DNA of 64,000 nt from DASZBX01 sp035943635 (GTDB lineage Bacteria > Actinomycetota > Actinomycetes > Streptomycetales > Catenulisporaceae): assembly GCA_035943635.1 (NCBI GenBank), contig DASZBX010000126.1:8784-72783 (forward strand). Reading direction: 5' to 3'. The first letter of the stretch is position 1; every line of letters starts with the position of its first letter. The notes below the pieces were generated by a model that was not told the DNA's origin, searched no databases, and saw only the letters and a list, made by a program, of their open reading frames with translations. Shown piece after piece: positions 61,861 to 64,000 of the stretch. A program made the position numbers and the translations under genes.

Positions 61861-62514
61861 TTACAGGGCACTGAGATCCGGGGTCGTGTTGCCGCTGCCG
61901 AAGAGGTGGTTGCACACGGTGCCCAGTGCGGCGGCGACGACGGCGTTCTGGGCGTCGGTGAGGTTGAGCGTTCCGTCGACGACCAGCTTGTCGGATCCGG
62001 GAAGCTGGGTGTCGGTCCCGATGCTGACCGAGCAGACCAGCCCGGCGCCCTCGGCGGTCGGGCTGTCGCCGTCGCGGAACGCCTGGTCGCCGACGCCGGG
62101 CAGGGCGACCGGGGCGGTCGTCTGCTGTTTGGCGGCGGCGTAGCTGAGGGCCTGGTCGGAGGACGGCACGACGAGGACGTCTACGTCCTGCTCGGAGTCG
62201 GCGTCGTGGAAGATGCACTGCTGGCCGTCGCTGTCCGTGCCCGCGGCCGAGACCTGGGGTTGGGCGACGACCGTGTTCGTCATCAGGCCTTGCATATCGG
62301 CGGCGGTCAACTGGGTGCAGGTGGCTTTTGCGGAGCCGGACCCGGACCCGGAACTCGCCCCGGATCCGGTCGACGTCTGGGCCGCCCCGGCTGCGGTCGG
62401 CGCGGAGCCCGCGGCGGTCTTCGTCGTCGCAGCACTCGAACACGCCGCGGTCATCGCGCACACGGCTGCCAGAGTCGCGCAGGCAGCGGTGAATGTGGAA
62501 ACAGGCTTCCTCAT
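61861..62514 (-). CDS. DUF3558-like lipoprotein
   Basis: 217 aa from ATG 62514. The signal ends in the lipobox MTAAC, then an Ala/Gly/Ser/Thr-rich linker. The folded part runs CTQLTAADMQGLMTNTVV to CIFHDADSEQDVDVLVV, and VGDQAFRDGDSP to CNHLFGSG, which resembles the DUF3558-type actinobacterial lipoproteins. Family match is by general pattern only. Function unknown. Confidence 0.65.
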   Translation of the reverse strand: MRKPVSTFTAACATLAAVCAMTAACSSAATTKTAAGSAPTAAGAAQTSTGSGASSGSGSGSAKATCTQLTAADMQGLMTNTVVAQPQVSAAGTDSDGQQCIFHDADSEQDVDVLVVPSSDQALSYAAAKQQTTAPVALPGVGDQAFRDGDSPTAEGAGLVCSVSIGTDTQLPGSDKLVVDGTLNLTDAQNAVVAAALGTVCNHLFGSGNTTPDLSAL

Positions 62515-62665
62515 GTTTCTCCCCCTCAGGTGTTGATGGTTTGCTCTATCAGCCTGCTTGGCAGCGGTAATGCCGACGTAATGCCAACGTGGTGACCACG
62601 CGACGCGGGCCAGGCCCGGACCGGACCGATTGAGCCCACTGATGATTGCTGGCAGGCTTGGCCCC

Positions 62666-63247
62666 ATGATCGATGAATTCGCGAAAGAGTACCTGCACGA
62701 AACGCTGCAATGGAGTCGCGAGGCGCTCCTGTCGAAGCTCGACGGGCTCTCGGAGTACGACGTCCGCCGCCCGCTGACCGTCACCGGGACCAATCTGCTC
62801 GGCCTGGTCAAACACCTGACCAGGACCGAGGTCATGTATTTCGGGGACATCTTCGACCGGCCGGTTCCCGAACTCGTGCCCTGGCGCGTAGAAGGCGCGG
62901 AGGACGGCATCGACATGTGGGCGAGCGAGCAGGAGACCCGCGCCGAGATCATCGACCGTTATCGCCTCAGTTGGGAGCACTCGGCTGCGACGATCGACGC
63001 GACCGCGATCGACGCCCCGGTCCATGTGCCGTGGTGGCCGAGCCCTGACGCGAAGCTGTTCAACGTCCTGGTACATGTGCTGAACGAGATCGCCCGGCAT
63101 ACCGGCCACGCCGACATCCTGCGCGAGCAGATCGACGGCGTGATCGGGGTGGCGGAGCAGTCGTCGATCCAGGACAGACGCGGTGCGGCCTACTGGGAGG
63201 AGCGGCGCGCGAAAATCGAGCAGGCTGCTCGGGTTTTCGACCACTAG
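62666..63247 (+). CDS. DinB-family protein (DUF664)
   Basis: 193 aa from ATG 62666. The four-helix DinB/DUF664 pattern is seen: REALLSKLDGLSEYDVRRPL, TNLLGLVKHLTRTEVMYFGD and VLVHVLNEIARHTGHADILREQ, which supply the three metal-binding His positions. Relatives are thiol-dependent (bacillithiol or mycothiol) enzymes or stress proteins. Substrate unknown. Confidence 0.88.
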   Translation: MIDEFAKEYLHETLQWSREALLSKLDGLSEYDVRRPLTVTGTNLLGLVKHLTRTEVMYFGDIFDRPVPELVPWRVEGAEDGIDMWASEQETRAEIIDRYRLSWEHSAATIDATAIDAPVHVPWWPSPDAKLFNVLVHVLNEIARHTGHADILREQIDGVIGVAEQSSIQDRRGAAYWEERRAKIEQAARVFDH

Positions 63248-63367
63248 TACAGCGCCGCGTTGATTCTTCGGGCTTATAGCCGCGGAGATCGAGGCACGCG
63301 GGCATGGTGCGGAGGCTGCCAGGCATTGCGCTCAGGGGGTGTCAGTGGATTCGTTTAGGGTGCCCAC

Positions 63368-63868
63368 ATGGCAATGACGAAGATCAACGACGGCCGCCAC
63401 GACTTCGACTTCCTCGTCGGCGAGTGGCGCATCCACAATCGGAAGCTCGCAGACGTCACCGACCCGGCCTGCGACAGATGGGTGGAGTTCGAGGCCAGCA
63501 GTTGGATGCGTCAGACCCTCGGCGGGCTGGGCAATGTCGACACGTTCTCGGTCGGGGCGATGCCGGACGGACGGGCCTATGAGGGGATGACGATGCGGCT
63601 CTTCGACGTCGAGGCTGGGGTGTGGAAGATCTGGTGGGCGTCGGACCGCGCGCCCGGGCAGCTCGATCCGCCGGTGGAAGGGCGGTGGGAGGGCAAGCAC
63701 GGCGTGTTCTTCGGCGACGACGTTCTCGACGGGAAGCCGATCAAGGTCCGCTTCGACTGGGACAGCTTCGATGCCGATACGGCGCAGTGGGAGCAGGCTT
63801 TCTCGTTCGACGGCGGCGAGACATGGGTGCACAACTGGCGGATGTCACACACGCGTATCGGGGGCTAG
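63368..63868 (+). CDS. DUF1579-like protein
   Basis: 166 aa. It begins DFDFLVGEWRIHNRKL and continues with WASDRAPGQLDPPVEGRW, GVFFGDDVLDGKPIKVRF, and AFSFDGGETWVHNWRM near the end, a lipocalin-like beta-barrel pattern common in single-domain actinobacterial proteins of this group. Function unknown. Confidence 0.75.
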   Translation: MAMTKINDGRHDFDFLVGEWRIHNRKLADVTDPACDRWVEFEASSWMRQTLGGLGNVDTFSVGAMPDGRAYEGMTMRLFDVEAGVWKIWWASDRAPGQLDPPVEGRWEGKHGVFFGDDVLDGKPIKVRFDWDSFDADTAQWEQAFSFDGGETWVHNWRMSHTRIGG

Positions 63869-63895
63869 GCAGTGTTGGGGAATGTCTCAAGGCGC

Positions 63896-64000
63896 GAATC
63901 CGGTGATCGCCGTCGCCTGGCCGCACCGCACGCAACGGCACAGACGACCGAGTATGAGCCGTCCCGTGCGGCGCGCCCATGCTCGGCGCTGACCAGATTC
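63896..64000. repeat. Second copy of the MITE-like hairpin (cut by window end)
   Basis: Arms GAATCCGGTGATCGCCG (63896-63912) and CGGCGCTGACCAGATTC (63984-64000) pair at 14 of 17 positions. The core shares CCTGGCCGCAC, CACAGACGAC (63939-63948) and AGTATG (63951-63956) with the element at 55.6 kb, in the same order and spacing. Its outer ends lie beyond the window. It sits just after the DUF1579-like gene. Confidence 0.7.

Overview
The window comes from a high-GC actinomycete. The evidence is a strong G/C third-position bias, GTG and TTG starts, stop/start overlaps of the GTGA/ATGA type, twin-arginine and lipobox exports, DUF3052, and LysR/TetR/MerR/Lrp regulators. The order (Streptomyces/Kitasatospora-like or Catenulispora-like) cannot be fixed from this sequence alone.

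The centre (about 5.6-36.1 kb) is a complete phosphinate antibiotic cluster of the phosphinothricin tripeptide (bialaphos/phosalacine) type. On the + strand an almost unbroken, translationally coupled operon encodes, in pathway order: phosphonoacetaldehyde reductase (PhpC), hydroxyethylphosphonate dioxygenase (PhpD), a hydroxyacid dehydrogenase (PhpE), PEP mutase, phosphonopyruvate decarboxylase, nucleotidyltransferase (PhpF), a phosphoglycerate-mutase homologue, an enolase homologue, carboxyphosphonoenolpyruvate (CPEP) mutase, aldehyde dehydrogenase (PhpJ), the B12/radical-SAM P-methyltransferase PhpK, phosphinomethylmalate synthase, a PhsA-like A-T NRPS protein, the Pat acetyltransferase and the deacetylase Dea. 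A divergent minus-strand operon encodes a stand-alone condensation protein, a second A-T protein, the aconitase-like phosphinomethylmalate isomerase and an MFS protein. A second MFS gene and a + strand pair (ATP-grasp/GNAT fusion, type II thioesterase) close the cluster.

The phosphinate part matches the known pathway gene for gene, but peptide assembly does not. There is only one C domain, the elongating A domain has a serine-type specificity code (EntF-like) instead of the expected alanine, and an ATP-grasp amino-acid-ligase-like protein fused to a GNAT/FemX-like domain replaces the missing NRPS module. No SARP-type cluster regulator (BrpA/PhpR) is present. I infer a new member of the family, roughly phosphinothricin-Ser-X.

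The flanks are ordinary chromosome with some oddities. From 0 to 5.6 kb lie a TetR end, GNAT, a LysR/NmrA pair with a palindromic LysR box, DUF1062 and a purple-acid-phosphatase-like enzyme. From 36 to 42.8 kb lie DUF3052, a metal-receptor protein, a deletion scar joining a tetR 3' half to a drrB 3' end, a membrane protein, a stunted beta-propeller protein, a class III aminotransferase/Lrp pair and a DUF4232 lipoprotein. A gene-free block at 43.07-44.02 kb is a large nested inverted repeat. From 44 to 49.3 kb lie a histidinol-dehydrogenase/LysR pair and a permease/nitrilase operon. From 49.7 to 54 kb lie a cold-shock protein and a run of exported or calcium-binding proteins (thaumatin-like, EF-hand, ricin-lectin, lipoprotein). 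From 54 to 64 kb lie LysR/MFS, WD40/Nudix, aldo-keto reductase, SnoaL/MerR, lipoprotein, DinB and DUF1579 genes, with two copies of a MITE-like hairpin repeat at 55.6 and 63.9 kb.
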